A stretch of DNA of 64,000 nt from Ascidia mentula (lineage: Eukaryota; Chordata; Ascidiacea; Phlebobranchia; Ascidiidae). Shown in pieces: positions 10,472 through 21,570 of the stretch; position 1 is the first letter of the stretch, and every line of letters begins with the position of its first letter. The position numbers were made by a program, and so were the translations under genes. The DNA lies in assembly GCA_947561715.1 (NCBI GenBank), contig OX387202.1, forward strand, positions 3,919,001 through 3,983,000. The letters are read 5' to 3'. Below the pieces are notes generated by a model. The model was not told the origin of the DNA. It made no database searches and saw nothing but the letters and a program-made list of their open reading frames with translations.

Positions 10472-12310
10472 CGGTTTGCTTCTTCTTTGAATCACGAAGG
10501 TGAGATTCTCGAGGTCGGTCGGATGGAGCGATGAGTTACTGAGGTCGATCTCATCAGGGAGTAAGGCGGACACGATTGAAGTTATCTCCTCATCGTTCCC
10601 TTCATGAGCCCAGCTGCAACATCGAAGCATCGCTTGGTTGGTTGATTCCTCCATACACGACGTCGCGATATTCTTCAGCAGCTTCTTCTTCGCTTCCCAA
10701 TCTTCACGTGAACATCCAGGAACTACGGCTTCGATATCGCAGAAAACTGAAGAATCGCAAATTCCGAACGCGAACTTGGCAACAACCTCCCATCTGTCCT
10801 TGGTAAGTCGGGTGTATTGTTTCTTGAATTCTTTTAAAGGCATGATCGTCATCAGGTAAACCGCGGAGAAGAATTCTTGCCAAATGAGATGTGAAAAATA
10901 TCTACGTTTATGTCCGTCCAGTATTGTCAACTTTAAGTTTCCCTGTTTTGTAATTGAGGTATTCAGAAAAGCATGAACTGTTGAGTCATTCAGTTTTGCG
11001 CTTTTGAAATCCTGTACTTTAAATACAACTTTCTTGTTCCGAAATCCGTCCCAGGCCAGTTTTGAAAGTTTGTTCAACTGTGGATTTTCATTCTTCAAGT
11101 GCTCAGTTTGTGAGTATTGAACACAAGTAGATGCCAGAACACGGGTAAGCGAAACATGCTGAATATCATCATCATGACTCAGCAGATAGTTGACGGTCAG
11201 TATGAAATTAACCGGAACGTAACAATAAGAGAACATATTGGTGTTTTGTTCAAGTTTGTTCTGTACAGAGTCATATCTTGCACCGCATATCTGTTGTCCA
11301 AGTTCTCTCTGTGAGTTTGGAGTTAAGCCGAGTATCTGAGCAATAAACCTTGGTCGATGTGATGGATGGAGTTTGTAGAATGGAGCTGGTCGTGACGTGA
11401 ATATCTTCCGGGAACGTGGGAGCAAATATCCATTCAATAAATGCTTGAGATAAACTTCAGCTTTATTCTTTTCATCCAAGAGGGGAGTTGGAACTTTACT
11501 TGAGAATTTAAAAGCTGCTTCATCAACTCCGTCGAAAACCAAGAGAACATCTGGATCACCATTGATGGCTTGCATTATGCCTTGAGCTACCTCTGGATTG
11601 TATTCCCAGCTAAGCAGCATGGCGTGGAGGAGAAACCGAAGGAAAGTCATGCTTGTTTTGAAATTTATATTTCGAATTGCAATGTAGAAGATGAAGGATA
11701 TTTTACCAAACAACTCTCTATGCAAAGCTTGTAAAGCCCATGTTTTGCATGAAGTCGTTTTCCCGATGCCCGCTTGACCTAGAACACCTACAATATTTCC
11801 ATGCTTTTCCACGTACTCGAGTTTTGCTTCCACTTGTTCGGGTTTAAATTTCCTTTCTGCTTCTCTTTGTGCTGTTTGCTTTGCACGAGTAAACAGTTCT
11901 TCAGGGCTGATGTCACCGGATGGTCGATCGTAAACTTTAGCCAACTCCTCTCTACGATGGTAATGTCCTTCTGCTTGAAACTCGTCATCAATTTGTTGTG
12001 GTTTGCTGACTATGGATAGGTTGACTGGTGTTATGTTTCGTTGGGTAATTTCTGCAAGTGATGATTCTTCACTGGCGATGGATTTCACTTTTATTTTTAA
12101 AGTTGACTTCAGTTCTTCGCCTACAACAAGGTTTTTTAAACTTTTTTTTGTACAACGTGTCAGGTGTTTTGTAGAACAAGAAATGAATGCGTACATTTTG
12201 GTTTGGGATGTCACATAACTGATTTGATTGAGAAAAACTAATTGTTTTGTCGTTGATGCTGAACATAAGCGTCGATTTACGAGTGACTGACCACACGGTG
12301 CCACACACAT
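10472..12310 (-). CDS. NACHT-domain exon of an NLR-type receptor, locus A
   Basis: The exon encodes 613 residues before a CCG|GTAAGA donor; the reading frame runs on for another 67 codons into the intron. Residues 178-186 (GQAGIGKTT) are the Walker A loop, 256-265 (LLVFDGVDEA) the Walker B region, and KIFTSRPAPF near 303 the sensor 1 segment. The arrangement is that of NACHT ATPases, which oligomerise after ligand sensing in the cytosol. Residues 460-530 would form the helical part after NACHT, and the last 89 residues equal the linker exon module. No CARD, PYD or death domain is visible. The ATG at 12,310 is the first in frame; an upstream exon is possible. The exon has no lesion. Confidence 0.87.
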
Positions 12311-12507
12311 GATACGATGCGTTAAGGTAGTTTCAAAAGACCTGTGTTATCACTGTCACAATCAAGACAAACACAAGTGTCTCGTGGATTGTTACGTAGC
12401 GCAGCAGTTGTTGTAACATAATGGTAAAAATCGTCATTGTTGCGTGAACCTGAAAAAGTCACCCCTAATAATTCACAAAACGTTAAATAATCGACGCCCA
12501 TGAAGAG
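12311..12507 (-). promoter_or_regulatory. Putative NLR 5' flank between NACHT exon and Gypsy LTR
   Basis: Only about 200 bp separate the NACHT start codon from the outer edge of the Gypsy-1 LTR, which points the other way. The same layout is present in copy B (63,060-63,256). No TATA box stands out. A possible acceptor (AACACAG) lies about 35 bases upstream of the ATG, so this could also be intron. Confidence 0.35.
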
Positions 12508-12722
12508 TGTTGAGGTCACGCCTCATTACGTACGGCGGCAACAATGCGCTTGCATGCCACAGTCGCGTGATGCGTGGAATGTGCCGTAGTCCTTTTCATG
12601 TGATTATTATTTGTGCGTGTTACTTGAAATGCAATTTACTTCCCTATAAATGCGTGTGTGCTTGCCTTGTTTTTCATTCTATGATTTGCAACGATACGAA
12701 CAAAATATAAAGAAACACAACA
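12508..12722 (+). repeat. 5' LTR of Gypsy-1, locus A
   Basis: A 215-bp segment begins TGTTGAGGTCACG and ends AACACAACA. It holds TATAAATG (about 12,644) and AATATAAAG near its end. It is followed by TTATTGGCGACAAGGACGGG, a likely primer-binding region. The same 215-bp segment starts at 63,257 in copy B. No matching 3' LTR is found in the window, so the boundaries rest on the TG...CA ends and on the primer site. Confidence 0.65.
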
Positions 12723-12804
12723 AAGTTATTGGCGACAAGGACGGGATCAACTAACTGAACGAGGTACACGCAGTTTGGTATTGATTATTTTTGTTCGCCC
12801 GAAG

Positions 12805-14195
12805 ATGGAAAAAGTTGCGAAGCTCATTCAAGAACAGTTACAACAGCAATAAAAGCGTCACGATGAACAGCAAGAAGAGCAGCAAAGGAGTCACGATGAA
12901 CAGCGAGAAAAACAACGTAAGTGTCACGAAGAACAAATGAAGTTGATTCTTGCGCTAGTTGAAAAGGCTGGTTCAAGTGGAAACGCTGCACCTTCCGTTG
13001 CTACGCCAAACTTTTCGGCATTTGACGCAACATCGGAGTTGTGGGACGACTACTGGTCGAGGTTTACTACGTTTATACGGACACATACTGTACGAGAAAC
13101 GAGGGTTGCTCAGGTTTTTTGACCAACAAAACTACCACAACGTACAAGCTTTTATCCAACCTGGCTGGACAAAGCTCTCCTGCAAAGACCGTCAACGATC
13201 TTTCTATTAAAGACATCGAAGCCTTTATGAAGGAACAGGTCGGTCCAGAGCGATTTGTGATTCGGGAACGTTTCAAGTTTTGGAGCAACATGGAACGCAA
13301 GCCAGGGGAAACAGTGCAAGAATTGGCTGCACGCATTCGCCACGACGCAGTCTCGTGAGATTTTTCCTTGATTGGAAACCAGCTGGACGATGCGCTGCGC
13401 ACTAGGTTTATTTGCTCCATAGCCAATGAAGCAGTGCTGAAGGCAATTTTCAAAATCAACGCCGATGAGCTGACATTTACGCGTGCTATTGAAGTTGCCA
13501 TGCAAACTGGAGACGCTGCAAAGGTTGCAAAGGAAACCGTTTATGGAACAAGGGAATAGGTGCATAAAGTTCGGGGTGCAAAGAAAACTGCTGTTGTTCA
13601 AGGTCAGTTCAAGGAGAAGATTTCTTGCTACCGCTGCGGAAAGGCAGATCATATTGCACCCAATTGCCGATATAAAACAGCAACATGCCGTTTTTGCAAG
13701 CTTTTGGGACATTTGGAAGCAGCTTGCAGAAAGAAGAGGGCATCTAACGACAATGTCAATTTGTTGTTTTCGATCATGCCGCAAGCCATTTCACCTACGA
13801 AGTTAGAGGTAACCGTTACCATAAACGGCAAAGCACGTCTATTGGAGATGGACACCGCAACAAACGGAAACTTTATTTCTGTCGAGACGTGGAGAAAAGT
13901 TGGAAAAACGTTTTTCAACTCAGCGACAGAACATATTGTTCCGATTGTGGGGGCGTTTGAGGCAAAAGTTCAACATGGACCAAACATGAGCAAGGTGGAG
14001 TTTTTCGTCTCCCAAATGCCGCATTTAAATCTGCCTGGACGATGCGCTATCCAATCCCTGCACATTTCGTTGGACAAGCTACTTCACAGTCCCGACGAGC
14101 TGACGATAGCCGTCCGGACACTCATTTACAAGAAGCTTGCAAACAACTTTGTGGACAATACCCAGATCTTTTCAAGACCGAATTGGGATGTTTAA
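12805..14195 (+). pseudogene. Gypsy-1 gag and protease region
   Basis: The gag frame starts MEKVAKLIQEQLQQQ and meets TAA at 12,850. Then come a Gln/Glu-rich stretch, the capsid-like part (DDYWSRFTTF ...), a frameshift at a run of six T near 13,115, and stops at 13,359 and 13,557. Two CCHC zinc knuckles follow (CYRCGKADHIAPNC and CRFCKLLGHLEAAC, about 13,626-13,735). The protease motif reads EMDTATNG where DTGA or DSGA is expected, so it is probably inactive. The first two lesions are also present in copy B. Confidence 0.85.
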
Positions 14196-15078
14196 AGGAT
14201 TTTGAACTAGAGGTAAAGTTTACGAAGGACGTGAAACCCATATTCTGCAAGCCGAGACCTGTTCCATTCGCGTTACAAGACGATGTCAACCTCCTATATG
14301 ACGCAGGCATCGCAAGAGGTATTTGGACCCCTGTGAAATTTAACAAGTGGGGAACACCAGTGGTTCCAATACGAAAGTCGCTGCTTCCAGGACAAACCAA
14401 AGCCAAGATACGGGTTTGCGTAGATTACTCTGCAACCGTTAACCCGCAGTTATCTACGTACCGTCACCCACTTCCACTTCCTGAAGACTTAATGCGCAAG
14501 TTGCGAGGTGGATACAGCTTTACAAAAACTGATTTGGCTGTAACCAAATCCGATTGGGGCCAGAGAGTCGCAAGAGACTGGCAATCAGTACGCACAGAGG
14601 TGTTCTATTGCAAAACGTTTTGCCATTTGGTATAACCTCCGCTCCAGGCTACTTCCAATCGATAATGGACGACTGTACAAAAGATTTGCAAGGTGTAACC
14701 GTCTATCTGGATGATCTTTTGGTTAGCGGATCAACGGCCGAAGAACATATTCACAATCTTCGCCAACTTCTTCAAAGGCTCAACGACAAGGGTTTACGCT
14801 GTGGTATAGAGAAATGCAAATTTGCATTACCACAAGCGGAATACTTGGGGCACATACTTTCCAAAGAAGGCATTTCCAAAGGTTCAAAATTGGATGCGGT
14901 TGTCAACATGTTACCACCGGAAGATGTGCCAAGTCTACGTTCATTTCTTGGTTCAGTGCAGTTCTACAGCAAGTTCCTGCCATCGCAATTCGCAAATGTT
15001 GCGGAACCTTTTTATCGACTTACCAGGTCAAAGGTTGCGTGGAAATGGGGCAGGAACGAGAATGCTGCATTTTGCTAA
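14196..15078 (+). pseudogene. Gypsy-1 reverse transcriptase
   Basis: The polymerase core is readable in two frames. The first holds FELEVKFTKDVKPIFCKPRP and continues to SFTKTDLA. A small deletion or frameshift near 14,545 removes the region after motif A. The second holds the LPFGITSAPGYFQ motif and the catalytic VYLDDLLV (14,701-14,724), then the thumb region (FLGSVQFYSKFLP). A TAA lies at 15,076-15,078. Motif style is that of K02A2.6-like Gypsy elements. Confidence 0.85.
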
Positions 15079-16816
15079 TTGAAGGAATGGTTTTCAGCTG
15101 ACACAGTTCTGACTCATTTCGACCCTTCATTGCCTGTTGGAATTTCCTGCGATGCAGCAAACGTTGGAATTGGAGCAGTTCTGTTTCACCGCTATCCAGA
15201 TGGAAGCGAGAGGCCAATTGCAAACGTGTCAAAATCATCAACCAAAAGCCAGCGCAACTACAGCCAAATTCAGAAAGAGGTTCTTGCAATTATCTTCGCG
15301 CTGAAGAAGTTTTACCAGTATCTTTTGGGCAGGAAATTTGTTTTGGTGACCTACCAAACGCCACTGATAGCTTTGTTTGGTCCCACTAAAGCGACACCTG
15401 CTTTAGCCGCTAACCGCCTAGCAAGGTGGGCACTTGTGAGTCAATTTCAATACGAGATTGAATACAGGAAGACATCGGAACATCCGAATGCCGATACAAT
15501 TAGTCGTTTACCAGTTGGGGAAGATGCAGACTTTGACAGAGAGAAAAGTGCACAAGACACCGACATTGTTTGTGCAATCACCAGTCTGAGTTTACAAGTG
15601 CAACCCACCGAAAAGAAATTGCAAAAGATACAGTTTTATCCAAAGTCATGCGCTTTACAAGAGAGGGTTGGCCATCTTCTTTGCCAAACAGTGACCCAGT
15701 TGCCAAGTTTCGCAAAGTAGCGGATTCGATGAGTACAAGTTACGGATATTTACTATATGGTTCGCGGTTAGTCATACCGGAATCACTTCGTTCTACTGTT
15801 CTGCAGATCTTACATACTGGACATTTTGGGATCCAACGAATGAAGCAGCTGGAGAGGACCGCAGTTTACTGGCCGAATATCGATGATGACATTACAGTTC
15901 TTTGTCACAAGTGCCAAACTTGTGCCGAACACCAAAACGCCCCGTCAAAGTTAGCAGTTCGTCCATGGATGATGCCAGAAAAGCCATGAAGTCGATTACA
16001 TATCGATCACGCAGTTAACTTTCTGGGAAGTAACTGGCTTCTGATGATCGATGCATATTCAAAGTACCCTTGCGTACATCAAACACAATCTATGTCATCA
16101 AGAACCACTATGGAATTGCTGGAAAGAGATTTTGCTCATTTCGGCTACCCACACACTATCGTGTCGGATAATGCACAAGCATTTATGTCTGCTGACTTTC
16201 AAGAATTTTGCAAGCAAAGGGGCATCGTACATTTGACAGGAGCACCGTATTTTCCTGCAACCAATGGCGCTGCGGAAAGATTGGTCCAAACTTTTGAGAA
16301 GGCAATGAAGAAGTCTTCCAAACCCCTTAAAGAAGCATTGCAGGAGTTTCTGTTGCAGTACAGGCGTACTCCCAACGCTAGTGGATTTTCACCAAGTGAA
16401 CTCCTTAACGGCAGACAAATCCGAGCAAAATTGATACTCTGTTACCTTCACCAGCACACGTTATGCAACGTAATCAAGTAAGGCCGACACGAAAATCCGA
16501 AGATACAATTTCTTTTGAAGCTGGAGATCCATGTTATGCTTTATACATGGGCCCGAGACACAGCAAGGATGGTCGCTGGGTTCCTGCCACTATTATTAAA
16601 TGTTTTGGCAGTCGAATGTTTTATGTAAAAGTGTTTTCCCGAGGTCCAATCTGGCGACGTCACATTGACCAGTTACGCATTCGATACGTTTCTGACCAAG
16701 ATTTGGAACCGGTGGAAGAAGGAAGATTTCTGCAGCCTCCGTCTCCAGAAATATACGTTCCAACCAATCCCAGCACTCCTTTCTGCGAGTTGTTTTTATC
16801 CCTCCAATGTCGGGCC
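15079..16816 (+). pseudogene. Gypsy-1 RNase H and integrase
   Basis: RNase H starts near 15,090 (GISCDAANVGIGAVLF, first catalytic Asp present). The integrase has an HHCC finger (HTGHFGIQRMK ... CHKCQTC) and a DDE core: Asp in HIDHAVNF (about 16,000), Asp in VSDNAQAF (about 16,160) and Glu in NGAAERLVQ (about 16,276). There are stops at 15,718 and 15,987 and a frame change near 16,470. The C-terminal part is cut at 16,816 by insertion of Gypsy-2. Confidence 0.85.
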
Positions 16817-16968
16817 TGTAGCGACACAATATGTTGTGAAGATGTACCGTCGCGGGATGTGTAAGTTTTTGTGCGTGTTGCCTTTTTCTTGCGATACTCT
16901 CACGTGTCATGTGTCACGCCATGTTCGCATCATTCGATTTACGACGAGTAAAGAGCAAGCACGCCACA
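16817..16968 (+). repeat. 5' LTR of Gypsy-2
   Basis: It begins TGTAGCGACACAATATG and ends GCACGCCACA, with GAGTAAAGAG where the right LTR has the polyadenylation-type GAATAAAGAG. It is directly preceded by GGCC. Confidence 0.93.
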
Positions 16969-17009
16969 TTTTGGTGACCCCGACCGCCAAGAAACGATAT
17001 TTCCTGGAC

Positions 17010-17645
17010 AATGCAAGATCGAGAAGAAGTACTACACACTGCTGTTTCTTTGAAACAACAAACCGAAGCTCAATTTACGCTGCGCAAAATATCTTGCGAT
17101 AGAACGCAGTATTATTATGTGGTGTCAGCATTGGACCAACTACCGGCAAGCCGCCTTTTGGATCTACTTCAAAGTCCGCCTGAGCAGAAGAAATACGCAG
17201 CAATTAAGGAACGCTTGCTTAGAACATTTGGACTTACGGAGTATGAAAGATCTGCACGCTTGCTTAACATTACGAGCTTGGAAACCGATCACCATCGCAG
17301 CTCATGGATGAAATGTTGTCCCTGATGGCCGATCATGAGCCATGTTTTTTGTTTCACTACATTTTTCTTCGAACCTTGCCAGAAGATATTCGGCTCGTGT
17401 TGACAAAAGAGACGTTGGTCGAACCAAGGCAATTAGCACAACGTGCCGACGTACTTTGGAAGGCAAGAAACAGCGAGCAATTTTTCGTTTCAAAAGTCTG
17501 CAAGCGTGAAATGCCTTCAGCAAGACCTGCGCAGCAATCAAGTAAGAACGGTTTCTCCTTTTATCACCAACGCTTTGGCGACCGTGCCCTTAAATGCCAG
17601 CAACCCTGTGCTTATCAGGAAAACTTAAAGGCCGGCCGTTGTTAA
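17010..17645 (+). pseudogene. Gypsy-2 gag
   Basis: The first frame begins MQDREEVLHTAVSLKQQTEA and runs to about 17,305, where a one-base shift moves the product to the next frame (MDEMLSLMADHEPCFLFHYI). The end has [17 protein letters not shown], the Cys-His-Cys-Cys finger seen in CsRn1-type gag proteins in place of the usual CCHC; the first Cys appears changed to Phe. Gag would coat the element's RNA. Confidence 0.75.
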
Positions 17646-20600
17646 CTGCAGCAGCGGCCGGCGTTCACATGAATTTGTTTTTTCTATGGGACAATAATTC
17701 ACAACAACAATTTTTGGTCGACACTGGAGCAGAAGTTAGCGTTTATCCGGCTTCCAGTAGGGAACGCTTGCGTCAATGCAACGACTTCAAGCTTGTAGCC
17801 GCTAATGGGAGTGCCATTAAAACAGTTGGAACAAAAACAATTTCGCTCGATTTAGTTGCGGGCAAGTTTTCTTGGAAGTTTGTTTTAGCCAACGTGCCCA
17901 GGCCGCTTCTCGGAGCAGATTTCCTGCGCGCAAATTCCTTGCTTGTCGACCTGAGGCACAAATGCTTGTTAAACGCTCGTTCCTTTGCGAGTGCACCACT
18001 TCAATGTACCAATCACTCACCAATGCAACTCAACGCACTTTCGACAAGTAACAACATTTACGCACAATTGCAAACGCAGTTTCCTTCCATAACTACTCCC
18101 AAGATCTCCGCAGTAACGCCAAAACATCAGGTGGGACACTACATTCCAACTGTTGGTCCATCAGTTCACGCAAAAGCACGACGCTTGTCGCCAGAAAAAT
18201 TGCAAATAGCAAAACGCGAGTTTTCTAAAATGTTGCAACTGGGTATCATTCGCCGATCTTCTAGTCCATGGGCATCACCATTACATATGGTGCCGAAATC
18301 CTCCGGTGATTGGCGACCGTGTGGCGATAATCGCCGTCTGAATGCTGCCACAATACCAGACCGTTACAATATACCGCACATTCAGGACTTTAGTTCTCGG
18401 CTTGATGGAGCAGAAGTGTTTTCAAAAATTGATTTGGTGCGCGGATACCATCAGGTGCCAGTTGCTAAAACCGACATTCCAAAGACAGCCGTCATCACCC
18501 CCTTTGGTTTATTTGAGTTCCTTCGCATGCCATTTGGATTAAAGAACGCTGCTCAAGCTTTCCAAAGACTTATGGATTCTGTTTGTCAATCATTGGATTT
18601 CACCTTTGTTTACCTAGATGACATACTGGTTGCGAGTTCCTCGTTAAAGGTTCACCGCACACATCTCAAACAACTATTTCAACGACTTGCAGACAATATC
18701 CTTTTCATTAACGTGAATAAATGCGTTTTCGGAAAAACGCAAATTGATTTTCTGGGACATCGAATTGATTGCAACGGTGCTCAGCCACTTCCGGACGAAG
18801 TTTTAGCCATTCAACGTTTTCCGCCCCCAACTACGATTAAGGGCCTACAAGAGTTTGCTGGTATGATTAATTTTTATCATCGTTTCATTCCTGCGGCTGC
18901 TAAAATCATGTCCCCAATCTATAAACAATTTTCTGGCAAAAATTTACAGCTGCAGTGGACACCTGAATTAAATGCCTCCTTTGAAAATGCAAAAATGGCT
19001 CTGCAACGTGCAACCATTTTGTGCCATCCGCAACCACGGGCTCCAACGGCATTAACCATCGATGCGTCGGATAAAGCTATTGGCGCGGTATTGGAGCAGC
19101 AAATCAATGGAATTTGGAAGCCATTGGCTTTCTTTAGCAAGCATCTGCGACCCGCAGAAACAAAGTACAGCACTTTTGATCGTGAGCTTTTGGCGTTGCA
19201 TCTTTCTGATCGCCACTTTCGATATTTTCTTGAAGGTCGAACGTTCACCGCGTACACTGATCACAACCCTTTATCATTCGCTCTGAAGAAGCAGTCGGAA
19301 CCTTTTTCTGCTCGACAGCAACGCCATTTAACTGCTATATCCGAATTTACAACGGATGTTAGACACATAGAGGGAAAACAAAATGTTGTTGCAGATGCAT
19401 TTTCCCGGTCGTTCATTGCCTCTGCAGACCAATCACATATTGACCTTGATTACAACGCCCTCGCTGCTGCTCAACAAAGCCAAGAAGTACAAGCATACCG
19501 CACAGCGCTTACCAAGTTAAAGCTTCAGGACATAAAGTTTAAACCCGGTTTAACGCTCTTATGTGACATGTCAACCGGTTCCCCTCGAGCAATCATTCCA
19601 CAACCATGGCAACGTCGTGTATTTAACGTGATTCACGGGTTGGCGCATCCTTCTGTTCGAACTACACAGAAGCTGGTATCAAGTAAATTTGTCTGGCATG
19701 GCATGAATAAGCAAGTTCGCACATGGGCTCAACAGTGCAATGCTTGGCTGAAGGCAAAAGTTGGCAGACACACGCGTGCACCATTGAAGCATTATCCTAC
19801 AGCTGCAAGCCGTTTTCAACACATCAACGCTGACATTGTTGGGCCTCTTCCACAATGCCAAGGTAACAAATACTTATTTACAATCGTTGATCGGTTTACT
19901 TGGTGGCCTTAGGCTATACCTATGCCCGATGCTACAACAGAAACTTGTGCACGTGCTCTTATTCACCATTGGATAGTCCGATTTGGAGTTCCATCTCAAG
20001 TTACCTCCGATAGAGGTTCGCAATTTACATCGCATCTGTGGGCGACTGTTACCAATGTTATTGGTATTAAGCGCAACTGCACAACAGCTTTCCGCCCTCA
20101 GGCAAATGGTCTTGTGGAACGTTTTCACCGACACTTAAAAAGTTCCTTAATGGCCAGACTCAACTCTTCAAATTGGATAGATGAAGTGCCATGGGTGTTG
20201 CTGGGAATCACGGCCATGCCGAAAGATGATCTTCAATCCTCCAGCGCTGAGCTGGTATATGGCGAACCGATCGCTGTACCGGGTGATTGCATTCCGCACA
20301 CCACCACTGCCGTTGAACCCTCGCAATTTCTTAAAACGCTTCGCAGTTCCGTTTCCCGTGTTCTACCTGTACCAATGTCCCGCCATCGAACTTATCGTAC
20401 TTTTGTTCCTGATTTGCTTTTTACTTGCGAGTATGTGTTTGTTCGAAAAGATGGATACCGTCCTCCCTTAAATTCACCATATCAGGGACCTTTTCATGTT
20501 GTAAAGCGCAACGACAAATATTTTATGTTAGATATTTCTGGAACTCGGCAAACAGTCTCCATTGATCGCCTTAAGCCGGCATTTATTGATGCAACACAGT

Positions 20601-20674
20601 CAGTTCTTACACCAAAGGCTAAAAAAAGAGGCCGACCTCCAAAAAGTGCAAAGCCCGCTTCTGGGGGGGAGTAA
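17594..20674 (+). pseudogene. Gypsy-2 pol: protease, reverse transcriptase, RNase H, integrase
   Basis: One long frame (17,594-19,912) is stopped by TAG at 19,910 and resumes in the same frame to 20,674. Protease has [13 protein letters not shown]. Reverse transcriptase has [11 protein letters not shown] and [10 protein letters not shown] (18,605-18,634). RNase H has [13 protein letters not shown]. The integrase finger reads [13 protein letters not shown], so its last Cys has become Trp. The DDE core is complete ([24 protein letters not shown]). The C-terminus ends with KKRGRPPK, an AT-hook-like motif. Apart from the stop and the Cys change, the polyprotein is nearly intact. Confidence 0.92.
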
Positions 20675-20826
20675 TGTAGCGACACAATATGTTGTAAAGA
20701 TGTACCGTCGCGGTTTGTGTAAGTTTTAGTGCGTGTTGCCTTTTTCTTGTGATTCTCTCACGTGTCATGTGTCACGCCATGTTCGCGTCATTCGATTTAC
20801 GACGAATAAAGAGCAAGCACGCCACA
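20675..20826 (+). repeat. 3' LTR of Gypsy-2
   Basis: This is the 152-bp partner of the left LTR with the same TGTAGC and GCCACA ends. It contains GAATAAAG, a likely polyadenylation signal, and is followed by GGCC. Confidence 0.93.
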
Positions 20827-20960
20827 GGCCATATGTATGTTTCAGAATGTACAGGCTTGATTATCCGGTCACTCGCAATACGCAATCGCAGACGGGTGTT
20901 AATTAAGCCCCGTCACACAAAATCAAACAGACATTTTCTTACCAAAGTCCTGTTGTATTT

Positions 20961-21054
20961 CCCATGCTGTTTTCATATGCTTCATGCAGCTTGCGGCAAT
21001 ATGTACCGTGAACTTAGCTTCACGCGCCTGGCAATATGCCGTTTTGTCGGTTTA
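20961..21054 (+). repeat. Left terminal inverted repeat of the Polinton
   Basis: The stretch CATGCAGCTTGCGGCAATATG continues through GTACCGTGAACTTAGCTTC and GGCAATATGCCGTTTTG. It matches the reverse complement of 27,805-27,898 with a few changes. Similarity fades on both sides. Confidence 0.8.
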
Positions 21055-21544
21055 AATGACCCCCCTTATGCCCAAATTTTATCGATTCTGTCGGACCATG
21101 TGTTTTGTTTCACATATGATGCACCCTTTTAATTATGCCCCATTCTTGAGGCAATACGATCATCTCATCAAGTTAATTTGACAATTTGAAATATTCGTCA
21201 CGCCCTGTTGCTCTCTCGATTTCCCATATGCGTGTATTTCACGTTCAGCGAATCCAACTGGTCGCATTCCCATATGATATTTTAGCGTTTTCAGTCTTCG
21301 GTGACCGTGATCTTACCCACCTATTACCGCCAATTTGTACGATGTAAAGAAAGGTAACCTCTTAGCGCATTTGTGCATTTCCCTTTTCAAGTTCCGTCCG
21401 ATTATTTTGTTCATTTCCTTTTAAATTTCATTGCGGATTTTGTGGGATGCACCGATGATGTCATATAACATGAAAATATGTGTAACCGATGTGCGATTTG
21501 TGAGGATTGCAGCAAGATGTTTAATTTGTTATTGCGATTATTTT
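21055..21544. other. Polinton left arm, no gene seen
   Basis: AT-rich sequence between the left inverted repeat and the embedded Penelope-like element. No frame longer than chance was recognised. Confidence 0.5.
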
Positions 21545-21570
21545 AGAAGCAACGGGGTCTGAGCCATCTA

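Larger units (their letters stand above)
1..13249. repeat. Segmental duplication, copy A of the NLR locus
   Basis: Bases 1-2,230 match 55,292-57,515 almost base for base, and 7,150-13,249 match about 57,965-64,000. The same exons, the same retroelement fragments and the same LTR occur in the same order. Copy A carries about 4.5 kb that copy B lacks between 2.2 and 7.1 kb, mostly the Penelope pair and extra SINE units. Copy B lacks about 0.5 kb corresponding to 8,345-8,830. The copy touches the left edge of the window, so its true start is not visible. Confidence 0.92.
16817..20826 (+). mobile_element. Gypsy-2 LTR retrotransposon (CsRn1-like), nested in Gypsy-1
   Basis: The element is 4,010 bp with two 152-bp LTRs and the target duplication GGCC (16,813-16,816 and 20,827-20,830). 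The primer-binding region TTTTGGTGACCCCGAC follows the left LTR, and a purine run (GGGGGGGAGTAA) precedes the right one. By my reading the LTRs differ at about eight positions, so the insertion is not recent. It lies inside the 3' part of Gypsy-1 and is therefore younger than Gypsy-1. Confidence 0.92.

Noticed and set aside
13152-13784. 210-codon minus-strand frame over gag
   Set aside because: Antisense shadow of Gypsy-1 gag; the plus strand carries the zinc knuckles.
20831-20930. 3' LTR of Gypsy-1 after the nested element
   Set aside because: No match to the 215-bp LTR sequence was found here or anywhere else between 16.8 and 28 kb.
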